From NCBI GenBank assembly GCA_036939975.1, contig JALLPB010000204.1, positions 1 through 23,079 on the forward strand: a stretch of DNA of 23,079 nt, given 5' to 3'. Each line of letters starts with the position of its first letter. Position 1 is the stretch's first letter. The notes beneath the pieces were generated by a model that was not told where the DNA came from, did not search any database, and saw only the letters and a list, made by a program, of their open reading frames with translations. The position numbers and the translations under genes are program-made. This document shows, in pieces, positions 1 to 9,936 of this stretch. The DNA is from Cyclostephanos tholiformis (lineage: Eukaryota; Bacillariophyta; Thalassiosirophyceae; Thalassiosirales; Thalassiosiraceae).

Positions 1-147
1 TAACCTTATCTAACCCTTAGCTAACCGCTAAGTAGCTAGTGTTTCAATTGTTATATAAGAGGGGTAGTAGTGACAGGCCCGTCAGCCTAAAAAAAAAGGC
101 ACGAGGTATTGATGTTCCCCGTCACGTTTCAGCAGAGAGAGTGCACC

Positions 148-1620
148 ATGATGTCCGCGAGGACGTTCGCCATCCTCCTCACCACGGTGGGGGGTCTATC
201 CGCATCCTCGGCATTTTCCCTCCGACTATCTCACTGCGGCGGTGCTGGTAGTCCCCCTCACCGTGTCTACGCCGCCGCCCCTCGCATCTCCCTGTCAATG
301 AGCACCCCGACCTCATCGGCCCTCATCGTTCAGAACAAGGGCGGCGGACACGGCGAGCTTGGCTACCAGCTCGCGCGGAACCTGTCCTCGAATGCTAAGA
401 TTTCGTCGATCACGATCCTCCAGGATTCGGCTTGCAACCCCGCCAAGGAGCCCTTCGCGTCATACTCCTCCGACCTCCCGAACGTGAGGGTGGTCGAGGC
501 GGACCTCGGCGACGAGTCGACGACGGCAGAGGACATCATGTCCCTGCTTGGGGGAAGGACTTACGATTACGTCTGGGATAACGCGTCGAAGGGGGATACG
601 GGAGTGGGGAAGGGGATGGTTGACTGTGCGAAAGCGTGGAATTCGAGGATGCTCGTATACGTTTCGTCCGCTGGGATTTACAAGCCAGATGGAACAGTGG
701 GTTTTTAGGTTTTTTTTTTTCGTCTTTTTTTCGCTGTTCTTTACGTTTACGGGGTATACGTCTTTTTTGTCCTGGATTCTGTCCTGGATTTATCCTGGTT
801 ATATTTTTCGATCTCCGAGACCTCTGACTCATTAGTCGTCTTCTTCCGCAACCTTCATGCGATACCGAATCAACACGACCAAAACTAATAGTTCCCGATA
901 CCCGAGACGGCGCCCGTGAAAGATACTGCTGGTCAAGTCTTATATGAGAAGTACGCCATTGAGAGCGGACTGCCATTCGTGTCGTTCAGACCGCAATACA
1001 TCTACGGTAGGAAGTCCAACAAATGGGATTATATCGATTGGTATTTCGACAGGATCGTTCGCGGTGCCCCCCTGCCCATCCCGGGTGAGTTGGTTTTCTG
1101 TCGATGACGACCACTCTTGTCGCAATGCGACCGCTCTCTTTCCCTTCCTCGATCACACACCCACATCGTAATCTCTCCCCCCTCGCGCTCGTTCGTTGCG
1201 ATCTCGCCACCAGGAGATGGATCCCAGAAGGTCTCGCTGACGAATTCGGAAGACGTGGCGTCATTGCTCGCAAGCGTACTCAACGACGAGGCCGCGGCGG
1301 TCGAGCAGACCTACTTCAACTGCGGCACGGATCGCCTCGTCACGTACGACGAGGTGGCTGACATGTGTGCCAAGGCGGCAGGCGTCGACGAACCGATCGT
1401 GAAGCACTACGACGTGTCGCTGGGGAAGGGCAAGTTCCCGTTCCGTCCGACTGACTTCTACGTCTTACCGACGGCGGCCATGTCGAAACTTGGGTGGGAG
1501 GGATCAAAATACAGATTGGAGGATGATTTGGGATGGTACTTCGAAGGGTATCTTGCCCGGGGGGGGGCGACGAAGGAGATGAATTTCGTTGATGATGAAG
1601 CGCTATTAGTCATGGGTTGA
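148..1620 (+). CDS. CSP41: Plastid CSP41-like RNA-binding protein (NAD-dependent epimerase fold)
   Basis: Three exons, 148-696, 892-1084 and 1214-1620, with GT-AG introns of 195 and 129 bp, give 382 residues. The junctions restore the conserved run through FRPQYIYG, WYFDRIVRG and PIPGDGSQ. CSP41 proteins are atypical short-chain dehydrogenase/epimerase-fold proteins that bind plastid RNA and ribosomes and act as endoribonucleases in plants. The glycine-rich nucleotide-binding loop (GGGHGELG) follows a presequence of about 50 residues. The start at 148 (an ATG also at 151) gives a hydrophobic signal peptide ending ASSA before F23, the diatom plastid-import pattern. An in-frame ATG at 112 would put a charged extension in front, so I prefer 148. 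The first acceptor could also be 906/907, which would drop five residues. The 147 bases upstream show only AT-rich sequence with loose CTAACC-like words. Family confidence is high; exact substrates are unknown. Confidence 0.85.
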
Positions 1621-2550
1621 TTCGGATGCAGGGTGGCGTAGAGGGAAGATCTCGATGTTGGGGATATCAGAATCGTCGTTTCAAAGCGTGATTCGATACA
1701 AATCGCTTCTTGGAGCGTTGCAATCGTTGGCGGCGGTGATGGGAATAGGACTAGATCTGGATGACCGGTAGATAAGGTTGACGACAGCCTCAGACAATAA
1801 AATATCAGGCAACTTGATCTTGATCGTTTTCTCTTCGTGTTGTGGTCGATCGGATGATGAGCAGTTCATTGAATCTAAGACTTACTATCAAGGATTACCA
1901 TATCTTCTTTTCCTTTTTTTGCTACCCATTTTTTTCAGGATCAAATCCTTTGTGGTTAAATTGAATCACGAACTTTTCACTCTAGCCCCTGTTGTCTTCA
2001 TTCGAGTTTTACTTAATGCAATCGAAGGTTTGTACAACGACCGTTGCGTCGATCTGAGACTCAAGGACAAGAGAATACAACAGGACATTATGAACCTCGT
2101 GCTTTGGATACTGCGAGTGCTTCCATAGACAAAACGCAAGGATCACAATCACCCATCTTAGTAAATTATCTTACATTTTTCACATCGAAACCACAGCTAT
2201 TCCGTCCTTAACACCATATCCCGAGACAAAATGACTGCGAATTCGAGCCCAATTGCTTCTCACTTCCGTCTCCCTACTATCAGCAAAACACTGGATTTAA
2301 GCTGTTGAAGTTCAGCTCTACTCAAATTCTCAAGATTTATCCTTCCTTCCATTTTTGCCATCGTAGCTTTTCCAGACATAATCACACCCCGCCCAATATC
2401 ATATCCAGAACAATAAACGATAATACTTGAATCATATTTTTGTTCAATATTGTCGCTTTACTTGAGCCTAACACAGCTACTTTTCCAGCTCCCTATCACC
2501 GCTCGCTTGTATCGAGACCCCCAGCCTCGACCGCCTCCCCCCCCCCCCAC
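1621..2550. other. Convergent intergenic spacer
   Basis: This lies between the stop codons of the CSP41-like gene and the Rab5 gene, so it should hold both 3' untranslated regions. It is mixed to AT-rich, with a poly-C run of about 12 near 2537-2548 just beyond the Rab5 stop. Stop-free stretches such as 1778-2128 (+) encode low-complexity hydrophobic peptides without recognisable motifs. I see no RNA gene or transposon end. Confidence 0.6.
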
Positions 2551-3273
2551 TTAACAGCAATTTCTAGTCTCCTCCTTTTGCATGACGATGGGGAACGCCT
2601 CCCGTTCCGGCTGCTGCGTTGCCTTCGGCAGGCTCTTGGCTATCTCAACGAATAGCGCGCGAACATTGTTCGAATTCTTGGCCGAAGTTTCCATGTGAAG
2701 TATGCCATTCTCCTCGGCGTACGCGTTCGCCTCCTGGAAGTCGACCTTGCGACGCGATTCAAGGTCGGCCTTGTTCCCGGCCTGGATGAACGATGGTGGG
2801 AAGGGGAGAGGGAAGCGGGGGAATATGAGAGGGGGGGAAGGGAGATGAATGGGGGGTCGTCGAGATTGGCAGTCAACGGAACGAACATGACACCAAAGTC
2901 AAAATTTTACTATACCACTCACTAGCGCGATTACGACGTTCGTGTCCCCCCGACGCTGCAATTCCTTCACCCAGCTCTTCGCCCCGGCGAAGGAATCGGG
3001 ATTCGTGATGTCATACACGATGATGGCGGCCGCGGCACCACGATAGTACATGGGAGCGAGGGAACGGTACCGTTCCTGTCCCGCGGTGTCCCAGATTTCG
3101 AATTTCACAGTCGCGTCGTCGAGGGCGACGGTCTGGGTGAGGAAGGCGGCTCCGATGGTAGGCTCCTGGAATTCGAAGAACTCGTCGCGCACGAATCGGA
3201 CGACGAGGCAGGACTTTCCCACGGCGGTATCGCCCAGTAGGACCAGCTTAAAGTGGCAGACTCTGTTGGACAT
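2551..3273 (-). CDS. RAB5: Rab5-family small GTPase
   Basis: Two exons read on the minus strand, 3273-2923 and 2781-2551, with a 141-bp GT-AG intron between codons, give 193 residues, a normal Rab length. All G motifs are present: GDTAVGKS (14-21), the Rab5-type switch [20 protein letters not shown] (switch II), NKAD at the start of exon 2, and ETSAK. The protein ends in NCC, a double-cysteine geranylgeranylation signal that anchors Rabs to membranes. Rab5 GTPases control early-endosome fusion and endocytic sorting. The start is the only ATG ahead of the first beta strand. Upstream to about 3527 is a 250-bp spacer with no clear promoter motif. Rab5 rather than Rab22 or Rab21 is inferred from switch I and the C-terminus. 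Confidence 0.93.
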
Positions 3274-3527
3274 GGTGAAGAGGAGTAATATCCGAAGGGG
3301 TAATTTTGAAGGTTGAATAACTACAATATTTGTCAGAGGTAAAAAAAGTAATGGCGAGACTTTTTTAATGTCGTGGTCGTCGCATCGGTCGTTGTTGTTG
3401 TTCTTTTCTTCGGTCTTCTCTTCTCTGAGAAGCGGAGTTGAGTGGGTTTAACTCTAAAAATTGGGGGGGAATCCACGACGCAATTGGTTCAGTGTGACAG
3501 CTCTAGATTTCCCCCCGATTTTGTTTT

Positions 3528-3579
3528 GGGGTTTAGAGTGGCTTTACCCACGACGCAACGCAAACACTCGCGTTTTGAG
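3528..3579 (+). repeat. Left copy of inverted dispersed repeat
   Basis: It begins GGGGTTTAGAGTGGC, contains ACGACGCAACGCAAACAC and ends CGTTTTGAG. The reverse complement of 6459-6512 aligns to it over its whole length with about ten differences and a 2-base gap. Confidence 0.7.
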
Positions 3580-3734
3580 ACACAACGCAAAAATCGCCCT
3601 TTTTGCATTTTTTAATTTTTTCGTCATGTTTGCGTAGAACGCATTCACGACGCAAACTCTATTCATTGGAATTAGTACCCAAGGGCCTCTTTTGGAAAAA
3701 AATGAGAGAGAGACAAAAAAATAAGAACATCACC

Positions 3735-3908
3735 ATGCGATTCCACTTCGTCGCCCTGCTCGCCACTTTGGCAATTACCCCTATCTTTGCTGTGCATGTG
3801 CCACCCCCACCCATCAACTACATGCCTTTGGGAGACAGTGGTCGAGCTATTAGGGCTAGGGCTTCTGAGGAACCACATCATTCTGCTCTCTCTGGATCCC
3901 CCCCGCAC
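3735..3908 (+). CDS. Possible short secreted or first-exon peptide, unrecognised
   Basis: The ATG at 3735 opens a frame with a convincing hydrophobic signal peptide (about residues 1-19, ending IFA), followed by a proline-rich patch VPPPP. The frame runs to a stop at 3984-3986, but after about 3908 (SGSPPHR) it becomes low-complexity and a GT near 3911 could start an intron. No family is recognised. It lies inside the decayed transposon block, just inside the left repeat, so it may be a captured exon, a transposon leader or chance. A longer stop-free stretch begins at 3603 without support for its upstream part. Confidence 0.25.
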
Positions 3909-4120
3909 AGGTTGTCATTTTTCAGTGCAGAAAATATTTACGTGGTGGTCTATATGATCATCAATATAAACACATGCCATCCATGAATATTTGGGCCATC
4001 ACCTTCTTGTTCATGTGCTTGAGCATTGCCTCACTTTTGGTTGTCGTCGGAGGGGGGAACGGCGGTCCTCAGACAAGGGGGGGATCATTCCTGGGCCCAA
4101 GAAGGATTACCTGTGCTTAA

Positions 4121-5292
4121 ATGCATGAGCATCTGAGCAACATATTTGCAATGATTGTGGAGCAGCGCATTCACGTTGAGACGGGATTACACAGTCAATG
4201 GACTGTTGCTGCATGGCAGGGTGTGTTTGACCAATACTTCCACCACATCCATGGCACCGGTAGGGTGTGGACAATGTGGACGGACAGAAAAGCCAGGCTA
4301 GCTAAGTTCAAGGCATCGGTTTTGATGGCCCTTGAGTTTCATGCAAATGAGTATGATGCCAATCTAAATGCCCCAACACAGCTTCAGATAATCGCCAATG
4401 ACATTATGGTTGAAAGAAAAGCTGCGCTCGATGCTATCACGGCTGTAGTTGCTCGACAAGCAAATCATCAGGGGATATTGTTGGTGGCCAACCATGGAAT
4501 GGGTCTCATCCCACCAGGGTGAGGTATGCCCCCCCCAAATCTTAGATTCAAGCTAAACCCCAATCAGCTTGAAGCTTCAGGGGAGCTGGCAATGCACTCA
4601 GTCGGTGGATATCCGTGAGTAGGTTATTGTCTATACTTTTTGTCTAGTGGTAAGTTGCACAGTGGCATAGTCTGATTCATAGTATTTTGCACTCCTCTTC
4701 ATCAGGTGCAGCCTGCAGGGCCATTCATATTGATGATGGAGAGAGAGAGAACAACAATGAGTTTATTGGGCTTATGCCTGTTGCCCAGCCTCTTCATCCT
4801 AATCAAGCCGCCCTTCCTGTATTTTTCCAGGAGGTGAAGATGGTGCTGTGCAAGATGCCGCCGCCCTCCCTCCTGCTGCCAATAGAACCACTGCTCCTGC
4901 TGGCGCTGGTGCTGCCTTGAATCATGGGATTTGTAGAGTTGGCCAGGCAGCTGATCGGCATCAAGCCAACATTGCTGCCGGAAACATTGGGGAGATGCAA
5001 ATTTTTCCAAATGATGTTCAAGGAAGGAATCCTGATCCCATCATGTTGCTTGCACAAATGAATCAGGAGGTTGCCATGGGGATTGCAAGCCTCAATGCAT
5101 TTTTACTGAGCAAGGATGAATGTCACCAGGCTCAGGCTGACCATCATCAGGCTCATCTAGAAACAGCAATTGCTGCTGCCTATCAGCGCCATGCCACCGT
5201 GATCGCAAATAGTATGCCTACGGATGCATGCAGATTATTGGTTGTCTTGAGGCGCAGCTTGAAGCTGTCCTCAACAATATTTGATTATTCTA
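4121..5292 (+). pseudogene. Broken frame, probable transposon accessory protein
   Basis: Three coding-like blocks on one strand. Block 1 (4121-4519) has a helical, tryptophan-rich region (QWTVAAW, VWTMWTDRKAR) loosely resembling a Myb/SANT-type DNA-binding domain, and ends IPPG at a GTGAGG that could be an intron donor. Block 2 (about 4719-4825) continues with acidic residues (HIDDGEREN) after a possible acceptor CTGCAG. Block 3 (about 4830-5215) is alanine/glutamine/histidine-rich and probably helical (MNQEVAMGIASLNAFLLSK). The frame shifts between blocks 2 and 3 and again near 5215, where another frame ends LEAVLNNI-stop. Frameshifts and the surrounding repeats argue for a decayed transposon companion gene. 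The exon structure is a guess and no family is firmly recognised. Confidence 0.4.
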
Positions 5293-5584
5293 TTTATTTT
5301 TTTGCCTGAGATCCACACGACAGTTGATTTGTGTGATGTATTTGCATTTTGGTTCAGCATGAAGCTGACCTCAATGATAGATTTCATTTCAATACTATCA
5401 TAGTGCAAATAACCACCACCAATAACATCATATTATTTCATTCAAATAGAATACTATCAAATAAATAATGATCTAGACCTGTTATCATACTTTCATACAT
5501 GAAGATACTACTCAATGTCAGGTGGAGGATAAGCAAATGTGCTCAGTCCACTGGCTTAATTGCCCCTCAAACATTTATAGCCAT

Positions 5585-5959
5585 TCATAAGAAGCTCCAC
5601 CTCTCTTGAGCATGGACAAACTCACCAAGGCCAAAATTCTGATACAAAACACCAAGCTCGGCTTTGCTAAACCCAGTCATTTTCATTGCCATCATATCAT
5701 CTCTTATATCCACAAGATGCATATGAAGCCTCGGATGAAATTCCCTTCAATACAACCACTTGGTGAGAGGGATGTCATGTAAATAACTGTCTGTCAGTGG
5801 CCATTGAAAGACCATTTGGGTATAGTAGTTGGCCCTAGCAATCAAATAAGTGATCATCTGTTGTATTGCTGCTGGAATTGGTCCAATAAAATTGGCCCGA
5901 AGAGCCAAAGCATAACCGGCAAGGAAAAAAGAGCTCACAGCTGACACGGAGTGCTGCAC
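5585..5959 (-). pseudogene. Possible DDE-transposase N-terminal fragment, in-frame stop
   Basis: A single minus-strand frame of 125 codons runs from 5959 to a stop at 5585, interrupted once by TGA at 5747-5749. The second half contains HPRLHMHLVDIRDDMM and MKMTGFSKAELGVLYQNFGL, which resembles the N-terminal region of diatom DDE-superfamily (Harbinger-type) transposases as I remember them. No DDE triad is present because the frame ends too early. The first half (hydrophobic, FFLAGYALALRANF) is unrecognised. It converges on the broken (+) frame at 4121-5292, fitting a two-gene transposon. Confidence 0.4.
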
Positions 5960-6458
5960 CTAAATGCACTGCAAATAATATTGTGTCAGAATTTCCTTTG
6001 CCCCAAGATGCATCCATCTTGTATTTTTTGCATGCAAACGTTTGGCAGCATGATGCGGAAGTCCGGTTATCCGGTTACAGAATGCATGGCATGTCAAGGC
6101 TTTGGTAATATTTTGTCCCCCACCTCTTGTGTCCGGGGGAGGGCAGCGCCAGCGGGAGGGATCGATGGCAAATGGCACCAATAAGAGGGATCATTGGGGG
6201 AGCTATTTCCCAACTTTGTTTGAAAAGGTGGCATCTCCTGGCCAATGGCGGCCAAGGCAATGGGCGGAGACACAATCCTCTTTGAGAGGGGAAAAACACA
6301 GAGGATTCTTTTTTTATGAAAAAAGAGTACCTTACAATACAACTTTTTACCTACCATACATACTCCTCCAAGCATCCGTTCCCGGGAAATTGTGGCATCT
6401 GTAAATCCAACGCAATGCAAAAAATTTGTAATGGGAGGGAAGGCCAGACTGTGTTTTC
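5960..6458. other. Right-hand non-coding part of the decayed block
   Basis: About 500 bp between the transposase-like fragment and the right inverted repeat. Short stop-free stretches occur on both strands but without motifs. Near its end ACGCAATGCAAA (6410-6421) pairs with TTTGCATTGCGT (6474-6485), a 12-bp perfect inverted repeat reaching into the right end. Confidence 0.4.
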
Positions 6459-6512
6459 CTCAAAACACAGGTGTTTGCATTGCGTCCCGGGTAAGGCCAC
6501 TCTTTTAACCCC
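6459..6512 (-). repeat. Right copy of inverted dispersed repeat
   Basis: This is the reverse complement of the 3528-3579 repeat, starting GGGGTTAAAAGAGTGG on the minus strand. It holds a small internal hairpin, GTGTTTT/AAAACAC (6451-6467), at its inner edge. Confidence 0.7.
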
Positions 6513-6522
6513 TCTTTACAAT

Positions 6523-6750
6523 CTACCGTAAAAACCGGGGTTTAAGAACCACTTCCCGCCAAATTTCTTTTGAATTCCTTTTGGTAAAAAATTTTATTGA
6601 CAAAATTCAAAATTGAAGATTTGATTTGGATTTTAGACAGAGTGACAAATCTGAATCAAATCTTATTTTTTGTTGAGGGACATGTTTTGACCAAAAGGAA
6701 TTCAAAAGAAATTTGGCGGGAGGTGTTTCTTAAACCCCGGCATACGGTAG
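6523..6750. mobile_element. Foldback MITE
   Basis: The arms 6523-6585 and 6690-6750 are reverse complements with only a few mismatches (for example AAATTTCTTTTGAATTCC in one and its complement in the other). A further internal pairing involves AAGATTTGATT and AATCAAATCTT. The 228-bp unit has no coding capacity and could fold into one long hairpin, the hallmark of a MITE. The stem contains GGGGTTTAAG, reminiscent of the ends of the neighbouring block at 3528-6512. It ends 131 bp before the SUCLA2 start codon. No clear target duplication was found. Confidence 0.75.
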
Positions 6751-6881
6751 GCAGTCTCGGGAACTCCTTCCTCCAGCAGCTGGCAAAAAGACGTGATGAA
6801 GACTGTTTTTCGTTGATATATTTTTTTGAGAGAGCTGTTTTCAGCAACGAACCGCAGCGCCACAAAATTGCCGCCGCCATC

Positions 6882-8520
6882 ATGATCTCATCCGCAGCAG
6901 CCACATTCGCCAGGCGAGCGAGAGGCACCGTCAATGCATCACGCGTCGCCACCCCGACCATCGGTGCCGTACGCAACCTCAACGTCCACGGTGCGTGACT
7001 CAGGTTGTGTTTATATTTCATATTTCGATCTCACGGGGTAGGAGATAGGAGAGACGTCGGCATATCTCTCGCCTAATTTTAACACTCATCTTTTGCCGTC
7101 TTCCCCACTCATCCCGTACGCGGCGAAAAAAAATTAAAATAGAATACATCAGCATGGAAATAATGAACAAGCACGGCATCGCCACGCCGAAGAATTTCGT
7201 TGCCACCACGCCCGAGGAGGCGGAGAAAATATATACGACCATGATGAACACGCGTGAGAGTTCGGTTAGCCTGATGTAATATATATACATGATGTCGGCA
7301 TTTCCCCCCATCGTTATTGACGCTGGTCTTTTTTTATTTCACATCATCGACCCGTGCCCCATCCGCCCTCCCCTCGCGCGGGTAAAACAGCCGGCAAGCC
7401 CCTCAAGGACGTCGTCATCAAGGCCCAGGTCCTATCCGGCGGTCGCGGCCTCGGCACTTTCAAAAACGGCTTCAAGGGGGGGGTGCACATGGTCACCAAG
7501 AAGGGACAGGCGGGGTACATGGCATCGCAAATGCTTGGGCAAGAACTCGTCACGAAGCAGGCACCGAACGGCATCATCTGCCAGAAGGTCCTGCTCATGG
7601 ATCGAATGTACGCCAGGAACGAGATGTACCTCTCCATACTCATGGACAGGGCCGCCGGTGGTCCGTTGCTCGTGGGTAGTCCCAAGGGTGGGACGTCGAT
7701 CGAGGACGTCGCCAAGACGAATCCCGAGCTTATCTTCACGGAGGCGGTGGATATCAACGTGGGACTTACGCCCGAGGCGGCGAATAGGATGGCAACCAAC
7801 ATCGGCCTCGAGGCTGGGACCGACAGTCACGCCAAGGCCGTGACACTCATAACGAACCTTTACGCGATGTTCCTGAAATGCGACTGCACGCAGGTGGAGG
7901 TCAACCCACTAACTGAGACCCCCGATGGCGACGTCGTTGTTTGCGATGCCAAGGTGAACTTCGACGACAACGCCGCGTTTAGGCAGAAGGAGATCTTCGA
8001 GAGGAGGGACTTCTCCCAGGAGGACGCGCGCGAGGTCGAGGCGGCGAAGTACGATCTCAATTACATCGGACTCGACGGTAACATCGGCTGCATGGTGAAT
8101 GGTGCCGGACTTGCCATGTCCACCATGGACATCATCAACATCAAGGGGGGCAAGCCCGCCAACTTCTTGGACGTCGGCGGAGGAGCGAACGAGAAACAGA
8201 TCCAGAAGGCATTCGAACTGTTGGACGCCGACGACTCCGTCGAGGCGATTCTCGTCAATATTTTCGGAGGCATCATGAAGTGCGACATAATTGCCAACGG
8301 TGTTTGCAAAGCCGCGCAGGAGATCGGTATGAAGAAGCCGATCGTTATTCGTTTGACGGGAACGAATGCCGACCTCGCCAGTAAAATCATCGAGGAATCG
8401 CCTTTCAAAATGATCCTCGCCACCGATTTGGAGGATGCCGCCGAAAAGGCTGTGGGCGTGGCTGAGATTGTGAAGCAAGCGAATAAGATCAAGGTCGGTC
8501 TCACCTTTGGGAATTTGTAG
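6882..8520 (+). CDS. SUCLA2: Succinyl-CoA ligase beta subunit, mitochondrial
   Basis: Exons 6882-6990, 7143-7253 and 7391-8520 (introns 152 and 137 bp, GT-AG) give 449 residues. Residues 1 to about 32 are rich in Arg, Ala and Ser with almost no acids, a mitochondrial presequence. The mature part starts NLNVHEYISMEIMNKHGI. The ATP-grasp fold shows GGRGLG (90-95), VEVNPLTE, VCDAKVNFDD, YIGLDGNIGCMVNGAGLAM (CoA-ligase domain), ANFLDVGGGA and ILVNIFGGIMKCD. With the alpha subunit it converts succinyl-CoA plus NDP and phosphate to succinate, CoA and NTP in the TCA cycle. Length and motifs match the family. ADP versus GDP preference cannot be read safely. The stop is 123 bp from the convergent Nudix stop. 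A MITE sits directly upstream. Confidence 0.95.
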
Positions 8521-8643
8521 ACCGAGGTGATTTTTTTTGTTACTCTTCTTGGAGGAGAATATCTAGTGAAATACTGTTTTGAGTAGAGGTTAATTTGACC
8601 AATATACGATAACACAAAAAAAATATCCACACTCCATTATTAG

Positions 8644-9748
8644 TCAGATTTTAGTTTGAGATTTGACGAACACCTCCGTGGATACGACTCCGTCCGTTTG
8701 GTACGAGGATGGCGTACCAGTTGCCGCAATTACCCGCCAGAAGGTTCGCCTCAGCACGAGCTCTCCGTTCTTGACATAACGCAACGACTCCTCCCGTCCC
8801 AACGGCGTCTCGGATACGGTAACGTGAGCGATTCCATCGTCGGCGTCCGATTCTGCAAGGTAAAAACAACGGCGCTTCACGACCCCCCCCCCCCCTCCAT
8901 CGGATCCGCTGGATCCGAATATCGTGGACGTACCCTCGTAACTCTCCAAGAATTCGCCAATGGGATAGTGAAGCTCCCGTCGAGGCCTGTCGTTGTCGCC
9001 GGCATCGTCGTCGTGATACGTCGCGACGATCCAGTCGCCACGACATGATTCGTGCCTTCTCCACGATTGGACGTACGGTTCCGACGCCTTCCGACGTGCG
9101 TCCTCCGACGTCAGACCGCGAGCCACCAGGGCCTCCACGACGCCCACGGATCGCGTTCCATCGCGCGACCACCACCCGCCCAGGTCTAGGTTCGCGCACC
9201 TACCCTCCCATCGCGTCGTCACGAATGGGACGCATCGTTCTTTAAGCATTCGATAGGGCACGACCTTCCCCTCCCAGACGTTGTCGACGACGTAATCCAA
9301 GCTTTCCCATTTAACGCTGGCGAATTCGGGTCCCTCGCCGTTCATACCGGAGAGATCGCAGGCGAAGACCGGGTCGATTTCAAGCATCGAGGAGGCGCAT
9401 CGGAACACGATCCAGCGTAATTCCTGTCCGGCGTATCCCTCCCGTTCGAGCCAGCTTCCCGTGCCCTCCGTCTCGTACCTGCACTTGACGATATTCGGCC
9501 CCCCCCCCCCCCCCCCCCCCTCCTCGAGGAGGATGTCCCTCCCGATCTCGAGTCCCACCTCCTCGTACAGCTCCCGCGCCGCCGCGTCCACGACGGACTC
9601 GTCCGCGTTTATACCCCCCTGCGGCGCCTGCCACGATCCAGGCCTGCCGAGCCTTTCCCCCACGAGCATCTCGTTCTTGGAGTTCAACACCGCCGCTGCC
9701 GCGCACGGTCGCCACCTCCGTCCGTCGTCGTCGGTTACCGTCGGCCCC

Positions 9749-9779
<31 letters not shown>

Positions 9780-9936
9780 GCGATGTCATGTCGAACACGC
9801 CTTTCGAAGTATTCATAACTCCGCCGGTCGGCGAGGCGGATTTGATCCGACGGAGCCGATTGACGTTGAGTGAGGAGGAACCGCGGGCCGAAGAGATAAT
9901 GCCGCCCAGCACCATTGGGAGTAGGGCGGGTTTCAT
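8644..9936 (-). CDS. Nudix hydrolase (RppH/Ap4A-hydrolase-like) with long C-terminal extension
   Basis: An intronless 430-residue frame. Residues 74-129 carry the Nudix core: WQAPQGGI, then a complete Nudix box from G107 to L129 (G-x5-E113-x7-R121-E122-L-Y-E125-E126-V-G-L). The WQAPQGGI context is typical of dinucleoside polyphosphate hydrolases and bacterial RNA 5'-pyrophosphohydrolases, so the substrate is probably a nucleotide tetraphosphate or a 5'-triphosphate RNA end. The fold continues through a typical WIVFRC strand. Residues from about 270 to 430 form an extension I do not recognise. Low-complexity features are a Ser run (about 54-63, TCG codons) and a Gly run (about 140-147) encoded by a 22-base poly-C on the plus strand (9499-9520); a 13-base poly-C lies at 8883-8895. 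The N-terminus is basic with few acids and could be an organelle signal, but no ASAFAP-type site is clear. Confidence 0.85.

Larger units (their letters stand above)
3528..6512. mobile_element. Decayed DNA-transposon-like block with inverted terminal repeats
   Basis: The block is bounded by a 52-54 bp sequence at 3528-3579 and its reverse complement at 6459-6512, about 80% identical by eye and both starting GGGGTT at the outer edge. Inside lie a (+) broken reading frame (4121-5292) and a convergent (-) fragment that may be transposase-derived (5585-5959). Two opposing genes inside inverted ends is the usual PIF/Harbinger plan, but I found no clean target-site duplication and the superfamily is inferred. 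Further copies of the word CACGACGCAA occur at 3473-3482 and 3647-3656, so the left end may be nested or duplicated. Confidence 0.5.

Noticed and set aside
1..40. CTAACC/CCTTAG-like words at the window start resembling degenerate telomere repeat
   Set aside because: The spacing is irregular, there is no perfect CCCTAA array, and a gene begins within 150 bp. Too weak to call a telomere.
1778..2128. 116-codon open frame on the plus strand
   Set aside because: Hydrophobic low-complexity peptide without motifs, in the AT-rich spacer between two 3' ends.
7289..7843. 184-codon plus-strand frame rich in Arg/Ser, and long minus-strand frames at 7344-7802 and 7909-8478
   Set aside because: Shadows of the succinyl-CoA ligase exon in other frames, produced by GC-rich codon bias.
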